NCBI GenBank assembly: GCA_037179335.1
Contig: JAKZHN010000031.1
Location: 248,001-312,000 of the forward strand
Direction of reading: 5' to 3'
Length of the DNA: 64,000 nt
Source of the DNA: Cyclaneusma minus
Taxonomy: Eukaryota; Ascomycota; Leotiomycetes; Marthamycetales; Marthamycetaceae
The notes under the pieces are model-generated. The model did not search any database, was not told where the DNA came from, and saw only the letters and a program-made list of their open reading frames with translations. Below are positions 23,124 through 34,400 of the stretch, piece after piece. Position 1 is the stretch's first letter, and every line of letters begins with the position of its first letter. A program made the position numbers and the translations under genes.

Positions 23124-24497
23124 ATGGCTACTCAAGGCCTAAACAGAGTCAAGCTCGTCAAGAACTCGAACTACACCCGCAATGGTCTCAAGACCTATGT
23201 CAGCCTCATGAGCAAGTGGGGCTTCGAGCCCACCCAGCCCGGTCCTTACCACTTCGTCAACAGAGTCGAGCAGTCTGGCCACCACCAGTCACTCCTCAGC
23301 AAAGTCAAGAAGGGCGGCAAGGCTTCCACCCACAGAGTCCTGGCCAAGAAGGCTGCCAGCGGTACTTCTGGCCAGAGCGGAGAAGTTCCTGCTGAGGATG
23401 TCGAGAACGACGCTGAGTATCTCGCCGAGGTGTCCATCGGCACGCCAGCTCAGACCTTGAAGTTGGACTTCGACACTGGCTCCGCCGATCTCTGGGTATG
23501 TTGGTATGAATGATTCAATTCAAGCATGACACTCTAACAAACTTGACAGATCTGGTCTACTGAGCTCCCCAAGACAGTCACCAAGAGGTTCGGCTCCAGC
23601 CACACCATCTTTGACCCAACCAAGTCGTCGACCTACAAGGCTACGAGCCACAGCACCTGGAAGATCTCGTACGGTGACTCGTCTTCCGCATCTGGTACCG
23701 TCGGCACCGACAACGTGACCATTGGTGGTTTGACCATCAAGAACCAATCTATCGAGCTTGCCAACAAGATCTCTGCTCAGTTCGAACAGTCTACTGGTGA
23801 CGGTCTTCTCGGTCTCGCCTGGGGCAGCATCAACACCGTTGAGCCAAAGGCTGTCGCGACACCTGTCGAGAACATGATCACTCAGGAGGACATCCCCTCC
23901 GACAACGAGCTCTTCACCGCGAACCTCGGCAGCTCTGGCGCTGATCAAGACTCTAACCTTGGAGAATCTTTCTACACCTTTGGCTACATTGACCAGGACG
24001 TCGTCAAGGCCTCCGGCGAGGACATCTACTACACCCCCATCGACAACTCCCAAGGTTTCTGGATGTTCGACTCCACCTCCGCCAGTGTCAACGGCACCAC
24101 TGTCGACCAGTCCGGCAACACTGCCATTGCTGACACCGGTACCACCCTCGCTCTCGTTGCCGACGCCACCTGCAAGGCCATCTACGACGCCATCCCCGGC
24201 GCGTCCTACGACGAGGCTTCCCAGGGCTATATCTTCCCCACCAGCGTGACCGACGACCAGCTCCCCGTTGTCACTTTCGCTGTCGGCGGCAAGCAGTTCG
24301 CCATCAACAAGCAAGACTTGGCTTTCGCCGAAGCCAAGACCGGTTACTACTACGGCGGCATCCAGTCCCGTGGCAGCATGACCTTCGATATCCTCGGTGA
24401 CGTCTTCCTTCGCAGCGTCTATGCCATCTTTGACCAGGGCAACACTCGCTTTGGTGTTGTGCCTCGTCCTCAGACTAGCTCTACCTCTACTTCTTAA
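23124..24497 (+). CDS. pepsin-like aspartic protease (A1 family) without a signal peptide
   Basis: Two exons (23124-23495, 23550-24497) join in frame to 439 aa. Both catalytic loops are intact: DFDTGS with D117 and IADTGTT with D319. The flap is represented by YGDSSS at 165, and EYLAEVSIGTPAQTL precedes the first loop. The mature part resembles the aspergillopepsin/endothiapepsin group and would cleave proteins at acidic pH. The first 90 residues are propeptide-like (basic, no hydrophobic core). The usual secretion signal is missing: the chain starts MATQGLNRVKLVK, and no upstream hydrophobic exon is visible between the TATA box and the ATG. Only one Cys (in ATCKAIYDA) is present, so the usual disulfide cannot form. 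It may be intracellular or exported unconventionally. Intron: gtatgt to gacag. Confidence 0.88.
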
Positions 24498-25000
24498 AGG
24501 TACCTAACCTAGTCTTTTGACGGAGAGCGCGTTCGGTAGCGAAGGTGTCCGGATCTGAACGCTTACACATGGAGCTATGACTTTTTCTTCTCGGGAGTCT
24601 GCAACAGGGGGTTACATGGCATGGAATGAATGGCATGGATCGGATTCGGTCAATTTGGTCGGTTTGGGCTGGAATGAACTGCATGCCATTGCATGATACA
24701 CAACACTCGTGGCTCGAATGAACATACCTATAAATGTGCGACTCGTACGATACTCTACCTGGCTTTAGCATCAATACCATGAGATAAACACTGCATTCTG
24801 CCTTTCAATAATTTGCCACATGAGATCTTGTTGTGATTTGTGAAACGTTGATGAGTCTGGATGACATACTGACTGTCGTGAAGATGAGCTGGGGTGTTTC
24901 TTGGCTGATGATTAGACGGTTCTGAGCTCGAGAGGAAGTTCTGGGATGGAGAGGTGATTCTGGAAAGAACATGCAAGTCTTGACCGGTAGGTAGGTGGTC
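24498..25000. other. intergenic, 3' of the protease gene
   Basis: No gene seen. Open frames are short and featureless. This stretch leads into the left repeat array. Confidence 0.5.
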
Positions 25001-28000
25001 AAGCAGATTTGATTGACAGCAGGTAAGTCATGCGGCAGCAACTTTGATCCAATGACAGCTGAATTATTGCACTCGGTAGGAAAACACAGCATTTTATTTT
25101 TGCAGCAGCTTGAGAGCTGTCAAGCCCGTACTGCGCAGAGCAACGTGTTACGTGTTACGCAAAATTCAGAATATGCTCAATGCCCGTTTTTCACAAAGCG
25201 TGGAATTTCTGTCTCTGGTGCTTGGACTACTGGGTAGATGGAGGATGTACATTAATAATTTGCAATTATTAAGCGTCAGTCCTGGGTCCGAAAGCTCGGG
25301 GGGGTTTGGGTTCTTATATAAGGTACCTGAAGAGGAAGGGGCTTTGGAGTCACGCCATTCTGAATGATGTGACTGTCAAAGTCCTAACGGTCCAGCAACT
25401 AGTTCTGGATCGGTACCTTACGCTACCAAGCAAATTCTTCGCCGAGTCAGCCTCGTCCTTCTGCTTCTTGTTCTGGTCCAAAACTGGAGGTCCGTTGGGG
25501 AAACCACGACATGGAGAAAAAGCCTTGGGCTAGGAAATTTTGATTGGGAGGACCGGAGAACTAGTAAGTGGACTGAGACAAGGCGTTGGTGGAACCAGGG
25601 GTCGATGGATGTTTGTAATGGACGTCGAGACCCCGTCGAGGGTCGAGGGAGGGGTGGAATGGCGGGGTGTAGGGGAGGGGGGCGGAGGGAGCGAGATGGG
25701 CTTTCAGTTTGCTTGCGACGGCTGTGTAAGACATCGAGAACCCGATTGGTGTCGGAAATGTGCCTTGTGGTATCGGTCGATTCTATGACTTTGGGCATCC
25801 ATCGCCATGCGCAGTCTCGAAAACCTAATAGGATTGTCTATGTGGTTTCAGTTTTGTATTGATGTGGCCACGGCTGGCAGTAGTTGGCGGGTTGATTGTT
25901 TGGTGAGTTGAGCTTTGTGGCATGGCGGCAGCCAGGCTGTGCGGTCAATGGGAATGGTCGGTGAGGGACAGCAGAGGCAGGAGTTGGGCGGTAGAAGTGC
26001 GGAATGTTAGGTGCTTGAGGAGTTGAGCCTGGAAGAGGCAGGGCGCGGGACGAGGGCAAGATTTATTATGCTTGTGTGTACCTAGGTATGAATGCTTGTA
26101 AGGGAAAGGGAAGGGAGGAATCTCCTGAAAGTGCTGGAGAGTTTGGTCGCTGGATCGTCGGTCTGGGGACGTTTAACGGGGCTTGGGGTTGTGGAAGCTT
26201 GGGGGTTTGTGTCTTTTTTATAGTTGGATGGATAGGGAGGGAGGAGATATTGTGGATAGTGATGTGCTGCGCGGCAGGTTCTTTCTGTAGGTTTTTAGTT
26301 TGCTGGGAGTTTGGTGAGTTAACGGTATGACAGCAGCTGGGTTGTGCAGCGGCACCGTTTATTAATGGCAGCAGAATATCATGTTCGGTAGGGAAGCACA
26401 GCAGCTTCGCAGGCTTGTGGTGACGATTCTTGCACGCGCTCACCCTGTACACTTTGGAGATCTAGAAATGTCACCAGTACCACGAGGCAGGTTGCAGAAA
26501 TCCGGACCTGAAATTTGGAAGCGACGAATTTCGGAATTTTGTCATGTGTATATTTCGCATGTGTGAATGCCCGTAAGGGAAATGTAAAGGGGGCTCTCGC
26601 CCCCTTATATACTTGAGGTAGATAGACAGGTCTCGTGGGTAGTTGCTTGGGATCCCATAAGCTGGGGGCTTTCCTCCTTTATATACCCGTAGATAGGGAG
26701 GGATTGACGGGATCTCGCGGATGGTCATATGACAGATTTCTTCATATCTTAGTTCAACAATCTAGGTGATAGGTTGATAGCAGCTAGATTATACAACAAA
26801 AATATCCACCAATAGCAGCAGGTCTCAGATGTGGCGGTGTATAAAGCACAGAAGTTGTGAAAATCTTGAGCTTGAAACCGCAGGTTGGCGTGTACTCAAA
26901 AGTCCTCATCGCTAGGTACGGACACCTCCATATTTTACGTCTACAATCGTGGGGTTTATCCGGAATGCTAGGGCTCTTTTTTCGGAAAGTGTAGAGGGAA
27001 TGTCGCTTTGGGCCCTGAAAGCCTGGGGTCTTCCTTCCGTATATACCCAAGTAGGAAGGGTATAGAGACCTTGAGGGGCCACAGCCACTCCTCAGGCCAT
27101 CGATCTTTTCTTGTCCTTTGTTTGACAATCCAAGGTGATGATAGTAGCTAGGCCATGCGGCGGCAATATTTGGCAATAACGGCAGATAGCTAATTTGACG
27201 GTGAACGTACAAAAGTCCGAACTTGCTAAAATCTCGAGCTTAAAAGCGTGAAGCGATGAAAGCTGGTATTAAAATCTATCCATTCATTTTCACTCTTGAG
27301 CGTTAAAGACATTGGTTGCTGGTAACTAGCAATGGCCAGGGTCATTTGGCTCAGAGCCTTGATAATTGCTTAGACTCTCAAAAAGGCTAGGAGATTGTCC
27401 TCCTTTATATACCTAGGTAATGACGGCTACTCCTGAGGTGGCAGGCTTCTCCCATCCTTGTTCGACACTCTGATCAGTTGGCAGCAGCTAGGTTATGCGA
27501 TAGCAAGGTTTGCCAACAACGGCAGGTTCTAAATTTGGGGCCGAAGCACAGAGAGTTGTGAAATTCGAGTCTGAATGCACAAATCGATTATAACCGATAC
27601 CCCAAAAATTCATTATTTTTGTACATGCCCTCATTTTCAATGTGGGGGAATCTAAAATCTAAGAAACTAAAGAAAATTAGTTTAGATAAACTAAATCTAA
27701 AAAAAAATTAGTTTAGTTCCTAGTTAATCTACGTAGTTTTAGTTTCAGGCATCAATTACGTGCCCCCACCCAAAAATAATGGATGCCTGACGGACTTTAG
27801 ATCCGAATTTTCCCCGACGCAATAATTTAAGGCTGATCGAGCTTTGGTTATTTTAAATTAAATTGTTTTAATAGCAATATATTTGTTTATAATTTAAATA
27901 ATTTAAATATTTCTATTTTAATTTTCAATTACGGGCTTAGTATATTAAAAAACGCTTTTCAAATTAATATAACAACCCTATTATTAGCTATTTCCTACCC

Positions 28001-28400
28001 TCCCAAAACTAAAATTTAACTAAAGTTTATCTAAGAATTTAAAAGGTCCTTAGTTTAAATAAACTAAAAATTTTAAACTAAAGTTTAGTTTTTGCCATTT
28101 AGATTCCCCCACACTGCTCATTTTTTCCATTCCATGAATGTTGAAGTTAGCTCGAGCGTCCGCCTACATGCCTTGATTTTATACGGTAAGGTACATCTTC
28201 CACAAACGTTGAATGCATCATCCATGACCATCTCGAGCGCTGAAGAGCTAGCTTGGTGAATCTTCGAGTAATAGTTGCCTAGAGACCTCTCCCCTTTATA
28301 TACCCAGTTGATTTAATAGATATCTCCTGTTCTTGTTTAATCATCCACCATAACGAGCTGACAGCAGCTAGGTTACGCGACAAAGAGTGTTTTATAGTGC
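25000..28400 (-). repeat. left array of diverged repeats of about 350-440 bp (minus orientation)
   Basis: A block with the plus-strand form GCAGCAGCTAGGTTATGCG recurs near 25020, 25915, 26330, 26775, 27135, 27480 and 28360. It is accompanied by a GGCTTTCCTCCTTTATATACCC-type block near 26606, 26680, 27040, 27405 and 28297. Spacing of the second block is about 360 bp from 26680 onward. The last interval (about 891 bp) returns to about 404 bp when the inserted MITE and its 8-bp duplication are removed. Read on the minus strand, the unit order is the same as in the right array. Similarity is by eye; units are strongly diverged and the leftmost two are weak. Confidence 0.7.
27638..28116. mobile_element. 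non-autonomous hAT-type MITE with terminal inverted repeats and 8-bp target duplication
   Basis: This 479-bp, very AT-rich element begins CAATGTGGGGGAATCTAAA and ends with the reverse complement of CAGTGTGGGGGAATCTAAA, giving 19-bp terminal inverted repeats with one mismatch. It is flanked by CTCATTTT on both sides (27630-27637 and 28117-28124), a perfect 8-bp target-site duplication. Ends of the CARTG type plus an 8-bp duplication are the mark of the hAT superfamily. Subterminal regions carry many AGTTTA/TAAACT motifs, which extend the inverted symmetry. No transposase frame exists, so movement would need a transposase supplied elsewhere. It interrupts one unit of the left repeat array. Confidence 0.9.
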
Positions 28401-29001
28401 TGGGGAATTAAATAGACGAGAGCGAGAACGTGGAGCAGAACGAGAAGAGTATTCGTTGGTAAATGATAATCACTGGTTCTTGTATAACTCTGAAACTACC
28501 TCATGTGACATAATTCGTGTATCTGATCACGTCAGACCACTGGGTAGTACGGACACGATTCTCCATCCAGTCAGTGCCTGTTTCGCCAGAGCCTAGAACA
28601 TTTCCATAACCTTATTTTACCGAAATTTGTGACGATCCCCGCATTGGTGTTACTCAAACGATGGATTTGTGACTAAAATATGGCGAAAATGCCTCTACGA
28701 TTCGAGGAGAAGCCATACTGGTGCCACACCCCGCCAAGACAGTCATGAGGTGGGGCCCCGCGATAAGTGACGATAGCGAGGTGAGGCAGTTTAAAGTAAC
28801 TCCAGTCCCTCGCCGTCCTTCACCTCCCGCTTTCTTCTTCCCCTTTCTTCTCCTTTCATCATTTCTTCAACGTGAGCTGCACATGTGCTGCGGTTCCAAT
28901 GGGACAATCAACCCTCTTCATTCGTTTTCTTGTTTCTGAACTTCTCTTTGACTATCCTGCTTCGCATCCTGCGTCCCTCCGATCTGCGGTGAAGGGTCAA
29001 C
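28401..29001. other. spacer between left array and Cys-rich gene
   Basis: No gene seen. A pyrimidine-rich stretch (28800-28870) just upstream of the ATG at 29002 is probably the transcription start region of that gene. Confidence 0.45.
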
Positions 29002-30296
29002 ATGGTGCTTTTTGTTGATTATGACGAGGACGGCGAGCCTCCAGACCATGGCCACTTCCGCCCCGAGCCCAGCTCGCGAGAGCATCGAGACTGGAGAACC
29101 GACTTCGCCGAGTCTGCCCCTGTGAAAGAGAAAGAGGAGGTCGAGCGGCCAAATCTGAACAAGAATGCCATGACCGCCGCTCTGGCCTGCTATCCGTGAG
29201 ATTCCCATCCCATTTCCTTTACTCAGTTGAATCTGCAGTCTGCTAAACTCATCTTACAGTGTTATTTCGCAGATAGCATCAGCCATTGACCTCAACACGC
29301 TCGACAACCTCTCCCGCACATGCCGACAGGTCCATGAGAATCTCTTGCAGTATCGCAAGCAGCTCATCCGCCAAACGCTGAAATGCTGCAACGAAGACGT
29401 AACGCCCAACAAAGAACACACGCTTCGCTACCGCGCGCGCGCCTCAGATTGGTATTTCGTCGAAGAAGGCGGCGCCAATGCGATTGGTAAAGTTGGACCT
29501 TGTGCCAGAGACATGGTGTCTGAATGTCGACGATGCAGTACGGTTGTCTGCAGGGTACGGTTTTACCCCCTGGCAGAGGATTGAACCCCCTCTCCATTTC
29601 TAACATTTTGTTTTCTATTTACAGAATTGCACTATTAAACCGCCAGCGCCTATCCTGCTTAAGCAACGCCATAGACGGCTTTGTCGCACTTGCATTAAAG
29701 CACCGTTACCCGCTCTCGTCTCGCCGCACTTGGATCCTAAGATGTCCATCAAGGACCCGGCTGTTGCGCCACAGATTTGTGCATGCGAGGAGAGCGTCTG
29801 GCTCTGCCAGCCCTGCGGTCGCAATTTGCGCAGCGCAGACTCAACCTATGCGTCGATCTGGCGCTGGCGCAACGCCTACGGCCCCTCGCTCGGCGGCCTG
29901 GGAACCGGCATAGGCGAAGGCAACCGCGGTGTCGGGTGCGGGCGCGAACACGAATGTCTCGCAGCCCACGAAGTCGAAGAGGAGATTGATTGCGACGCTG
30001 CAGATGCGCGAGTTATCAATGATGGACTTGCGGAGAGTCCGCCGGCGAGAGGAGGGACGCCAAGTACTCCGGATTGGAATGAGCCGGGGTATGCGAGGCA
30101 TGAGATTGAGGGGATCGGGGGGCTGTTGAAGAAGAAATTGGTCAGGATGGTGAGGGTGGGGGCTTGTGTCGTGGAGTTTGAGGAAGAGACGAGGCTGGGA
30201 AAACCGCTTATGATGGAACGCAAGGGTGCGTGTAGGAGTTGGTGTGGGTGGTGCTGGAGGGTTATTCCGGGCGAGAAGGATCGCGTCGAAGCATAA
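29002..30296 (+). CDS. conserved Cys-rich protein with an F-box-like helix segment
   Basis: Three exons (29002-29195, 29260-29554, 29625-30296) join in frame to 386 aa. After an acidic start (MVLFVDYDEDGEP) comes PVISQIASAIDLNTLDNLSRTC, which looks like an F-box-type helix pair. Next are several paired Cys motifs: CRRCSTVVCRNC across exons 2/3, CRTC, CAC...CQPCG, CGREHEC, and a C-terminal CRSWCGWCW. These suggest several zinc-binding sites. I believe similar proteins occur in other filamentous ascomycetes, but I know no function for them. Introns are gtgaga-tacag and gtacgg-tacag, and the phases agree. It lies between the two inverted repeat arrays, followed by a secreted-protein gene in the same direction. 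A role in protein turnover would be a guess. Confidence 0.75.
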
Positions 30297-30838
30297 GTTG
30301 GGGCGTTGGGTGAGCATGTCTGGGCGGGTGTTTGTTCTTTCTCTGAGTGAGTGAGGTATACGACGGTAAGCCAGATGTGTTGTCCTTCATTCCTAAATGC
30401 TAAAAGAACGATATGAAATTACAAAAGTTATGTCCTTGATCTCCGGATTGGAACTTCCAGTCTTTCTACCTTTATGCAAACATCCGCCCTATATTCGAAA
30501 TTCTTGGCGTGCTTCTGTAACGCGCCCAATGGTCTCGATCCACGATACCGAATGCATGCTCCGTCACCGGAAAGTTTGGTTTCACGAAGCTCGGAATCTT
30601 CACCACACCAGTTGGACTTCTCGTGTGTCTCAGACCTTTAGACTCCCACCAAGTCGCTATGACATCAAGTCTGCTCTCATACTTATTCAGCTCCGCACAT
30701 GAAGCATCTCAGCCGAAATGTGTCTTCGTCCCACAGATCCTACGCACTACTGCCAATCTCGTCGTCTATAATAACCCCTCTATAACCTCTCGACAAACTT
30801 TCGGCACTTCACAGCCCTCCCACCCCCAATTTTCGAAA

Positions 30839-31460
30839 ATGCGTCTCACAGCCCTCCTCTCCCTATTCCTTTCTTTCCTTCCCTTAGGCTCAGCCACTTC
30901 CACCCAAAACCTCACCAATAGCCTCAACATCACAGCCCTTACCGGCCGCAACAACATTTCGCTCCTAGAATGCTGGACCCTCGACGCACCTTTCTCTACT
31001 TCCAGCACACCAGGCACGGCAGGAACAGAATCGCTGTTCTTAAGTGACACAACAAATATTACTTTGGGGGTGGTGCCGGCAGGGTTCGATGGGGGGTTGC
31101 ATAATGCTCCTGCTGTGCAGTAAGTTTAATTCAATTTTTTCTGTCGAGGAATATTAAATAAGACCGGGTTCTCCCACAACCCACCCCTCCTCACCATTAA
31201 CAGTTACATCCAGATTCGTACTCTTCACGTCCGGTCTGGCATATATCACGCTTCCTAATTGCACGGATGAAGCATGGATTCGTGGCGGTAGAGACGGGTT
31301 GGTCATCGCTGCGGATACGAAAGATGTTAGTGGTCTGGGTCATAGGACGCAGTATCCGAGTAAGGAGGAGACTGTTGTTTTGCAGGTGCCTATTCGAGGG
31401 GGTGTGCCGAAGCATACGGTGTTGCATGAAGGGGCTTGTAAGGTGGAGGAGGAACTGTGA
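30839..31460 (+). CDS. small secreted glycoprotein, unknown function
   Basis: Two exons (30839-31119, 31214-31460) give 175 aa. The N-terminus MRLTALLSLFLSFLPLGSA is a clear secretion signal with cleavage near residue 19-21. The mature chain has several Asn-glycosylation sequons (NLT, NIT, NIS, NIT, NCT) and three Cys (LECW, PNCTD, GACK). It has a Gly/His-rich second half with FTSGLAYITLPN, GLGHRTQYPS and HTVLHEGACK. The acceptor was chosen at 31213 (atccag) because the alternative at 31203 reaches a stop within 20 codons. The pattern resembles a small-secreted-protein family of ascomycetes with no known role. The right repeat array starts just after its stop. Confidence 0.75.
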
Positions 31461-31499
31461 TGATGTGTGATAGGTGAGAAGCGGAGGAAGGGATAGATA

Positions 31500-34400
31500 T
31501 GAGGGGCTGTTGTTACTGGATCCAGCTGCTGTCAACTCGTGGGATGGGTGAACAAGGACAGAAATCTGACACGTGACTACCTAGGATCCCGCTCTACGTA
31601 TTCAGGTATATAAGGGAGGAAAGCCCCACAGCTTTCGGGACTCCAGACCAATTTGGTTTGCAATCACGGGGCATCCCCCAATGAACGGTGCTCACTTCGC
31701 TGTCTATTTTGCCCAAACCCGGCCGAGAACCCTGTTTCTCAATTTTAGGTTCTATGCGCTTAGACTCGAGAGTACGTGGAATCATCTATATTTCTGCCGC
31801 CAAATCTGGTACTTGCTGTCTTTAGCAGACGTTGCTGTCGCATAAACTAGCCGCTGTCGACTTCTCAAATGGTCATCCAAAGTATAACAAGGGATATTTG
31901 TGGCCTGAGAGACGACGGTGGCTACTAGCCTTGTGTATATAAAGGAGAGCATCCCCGAACTTTCTAGGACACAAGGAAATAAGATCAATGGGATCTTGCT
32001 ACATGCCAGCCATCGGAGTCTTTGGCGCTCAAGATGCTGGCATATACACCAATTTGCAGGATGCCAAGCATCCCCTTCATATCACAAATAGCACAATGGT
32101 ATAATCAGCACGAGCCTGCCGCTTATGGCCCACACTGCAGTTTACTGCGTCCCCAAGGCAGGCACTCTAACTGCTCACACGTCCTTCGGGAGTCCCGGTT
32201 AGAGGTACCACATTGAATTCCCTTCCCTCGCATCACCAGCACCAACCTTTTTTGCTCTTTTTCTCCTTTTCTGTTTTTGCGCGCTTTACCTTCTATGCGC
32301 TTATCGAAATCAACGGACGGTTATACCAAAGATCAATAAAATCTTAGGTCCTTGCTCACTCGCATGCTGAAAAGTATATCGCTCTATGCGTTCAAGCCGA
32401 AGACTCTTGCGAGTTCTTTCGAACCACACGAGGCTCAGGGGTCTACACGTGTAGGTCGGGGTTCACAAGGTTGTATTCGTCTAAGGAGGGAAGGGGAAGG
32501 GCGCGCAGTCAGACCTTAAGGATCTGACGCTCTCGACCGCTTGCTAGCTAGCCTAGCGCTAAGCGCAGGCACGTGCTGCCCGCACGTGCTCCTGCGTGTC
32601 CCAACAAGTTCCTGTGCTTTTGCTGCCACATCTGGTGTCTGCTTTTGTTGCCAGTCTAGCTGCTGCCAACTCATTGGAATATCAAGCAAGGACAAAGATG
32701 ATGACAATGTGTAGCCCGGGGAGTCGCCGCGATTACCTATATGCAGGGTTAGGCCCCCAATCTTTGGGAATTCAAGACAACTCAATGTTGAGGTTCAGCA
32801 TAACGCTTGAGATGTTTTCCACCCTGGTGAAGAATGAGGACATATGCAAAAATGATAAACTTTGGATCTAGAGTCTCCTTTAATGCAGCTACTAGCAGCA
32901 CGTCGCCTTGTGCTTTCAGGCTCAGATATTTTTGTATGTCGCAGCTTTCCCTGCTTCCACCGTTCATTCTGGTGTCTAATGTTATCAATAGACGGTGCTG
33001 CTGCGTGGCCTAGCTGCTGTCAACTCGTTGAGGACAAGGGGATTCTGCAGGTTGGGAGTAGCTGTGACTGCCTTACTAGGGTACATAAGGAGGGAAAGCC
33101 CCCAATCTTTGCGGCTTAGGACAAAGATTGACCATCTCTCCAGGTAGTTCTTGGTCCACTCCACGTTGTGAAAATCTAAGGGGGTATGGAAAGATGGTTG
33201 ACTTTGGATCTACACTAGGTAAATGGGCTGTTAGCAAAAATGTTGCTCTAGGTTTTCAGGGGCCGAGAGATCTTGCATGTTTTAACTTTCTGCTCCTAGC
33301 GCCAAGGCTGGTGTCTGCTGTTATTGGTAAACACTGCTGCCGCATGGCCTAGCTGCTGTCAACTCATCAGATTTCCAAACTTGGGTATTGGTAAATCTAC
33401 ATCCCAGGAGACGCCTGTGAACGAATTTCCTATATAAAGGGGCGGGACTCCTAAGCTTTTGGAGCCCAAGGCGACAGTGATATCGATTGGAGAGATGAAG
33501 TCCCGGCAACTAAGGCCTCCAGCGCTAGAGATGGACTCCTGGCTTATGAGGAATGGGAAGCATATAGAGTAGAAAGTTTTGACGCACCCTCTACGCTTTT
33601 AGGCTCATAGTTATGAAACCCCCTGTGCTGTTACTGCTGAACCTGGTCTGCTGTCGCCTAACGCAACGGCTATTAATCTGCTTAGACGGCAGACCACGGA
33701 AAAAGGGAAATGGAAATCTGCGGCCTGGAGACTATTCCAGACTCCCTCTTTATTTTTCTATATAAGGGGGAGAAGCTCTCAAGCTTTCGGCATTCCAAGT
33801 CGAAAGACTCAAATGGAAAGACCCGACGTGCTAGAATGCAGCAATCGAAGTCTTCAAAGTTCGAGATGGTCCATAGGTACTCTCGAAGTAAAAAGTCACA
33901 TGTAAAGACGATGGATTTTGTCATTTAGCGTCCTTCTACACTTTTAGGCCCAAGAGCTTTTTCAACTTGCTAAGCTTTTACCACAAAATCTGATATCCAT
34001 CGTTGCTGGCAGGCACCGCTGTCGCCCAGCCTAGCTGATGTTAACTCACTAGATAGTAAAGCAAGGACAAAGGGAAATGGAAAGCTGCAACCTGGGAAGT
34101 AGTAGCCGTGACGAACTATATAAAGGGGGCTCGCCTCCACCTTTTCAAAACCCAACCAAAGAAAACATGGAAGGACCTAACGACGAAATCTTCCAGCGCT
34201 CAAGCTCTCTTCTACGCCTTTGGGGAAAAGAAGGATGCAAGGTAGAGATGATAAATTTGGGACACGTCAAACGCTACTCTATGCTTCCAGGCTTGAATTT
34301 TCGCAACTTCCCATGCCTTAATTTCCGCCGCCAAGCATGTCAGCTAACCCTGCTGTTGGCCTGTTGCTGGCAGCCATTGCTGTCACACATCCCAGCTACT

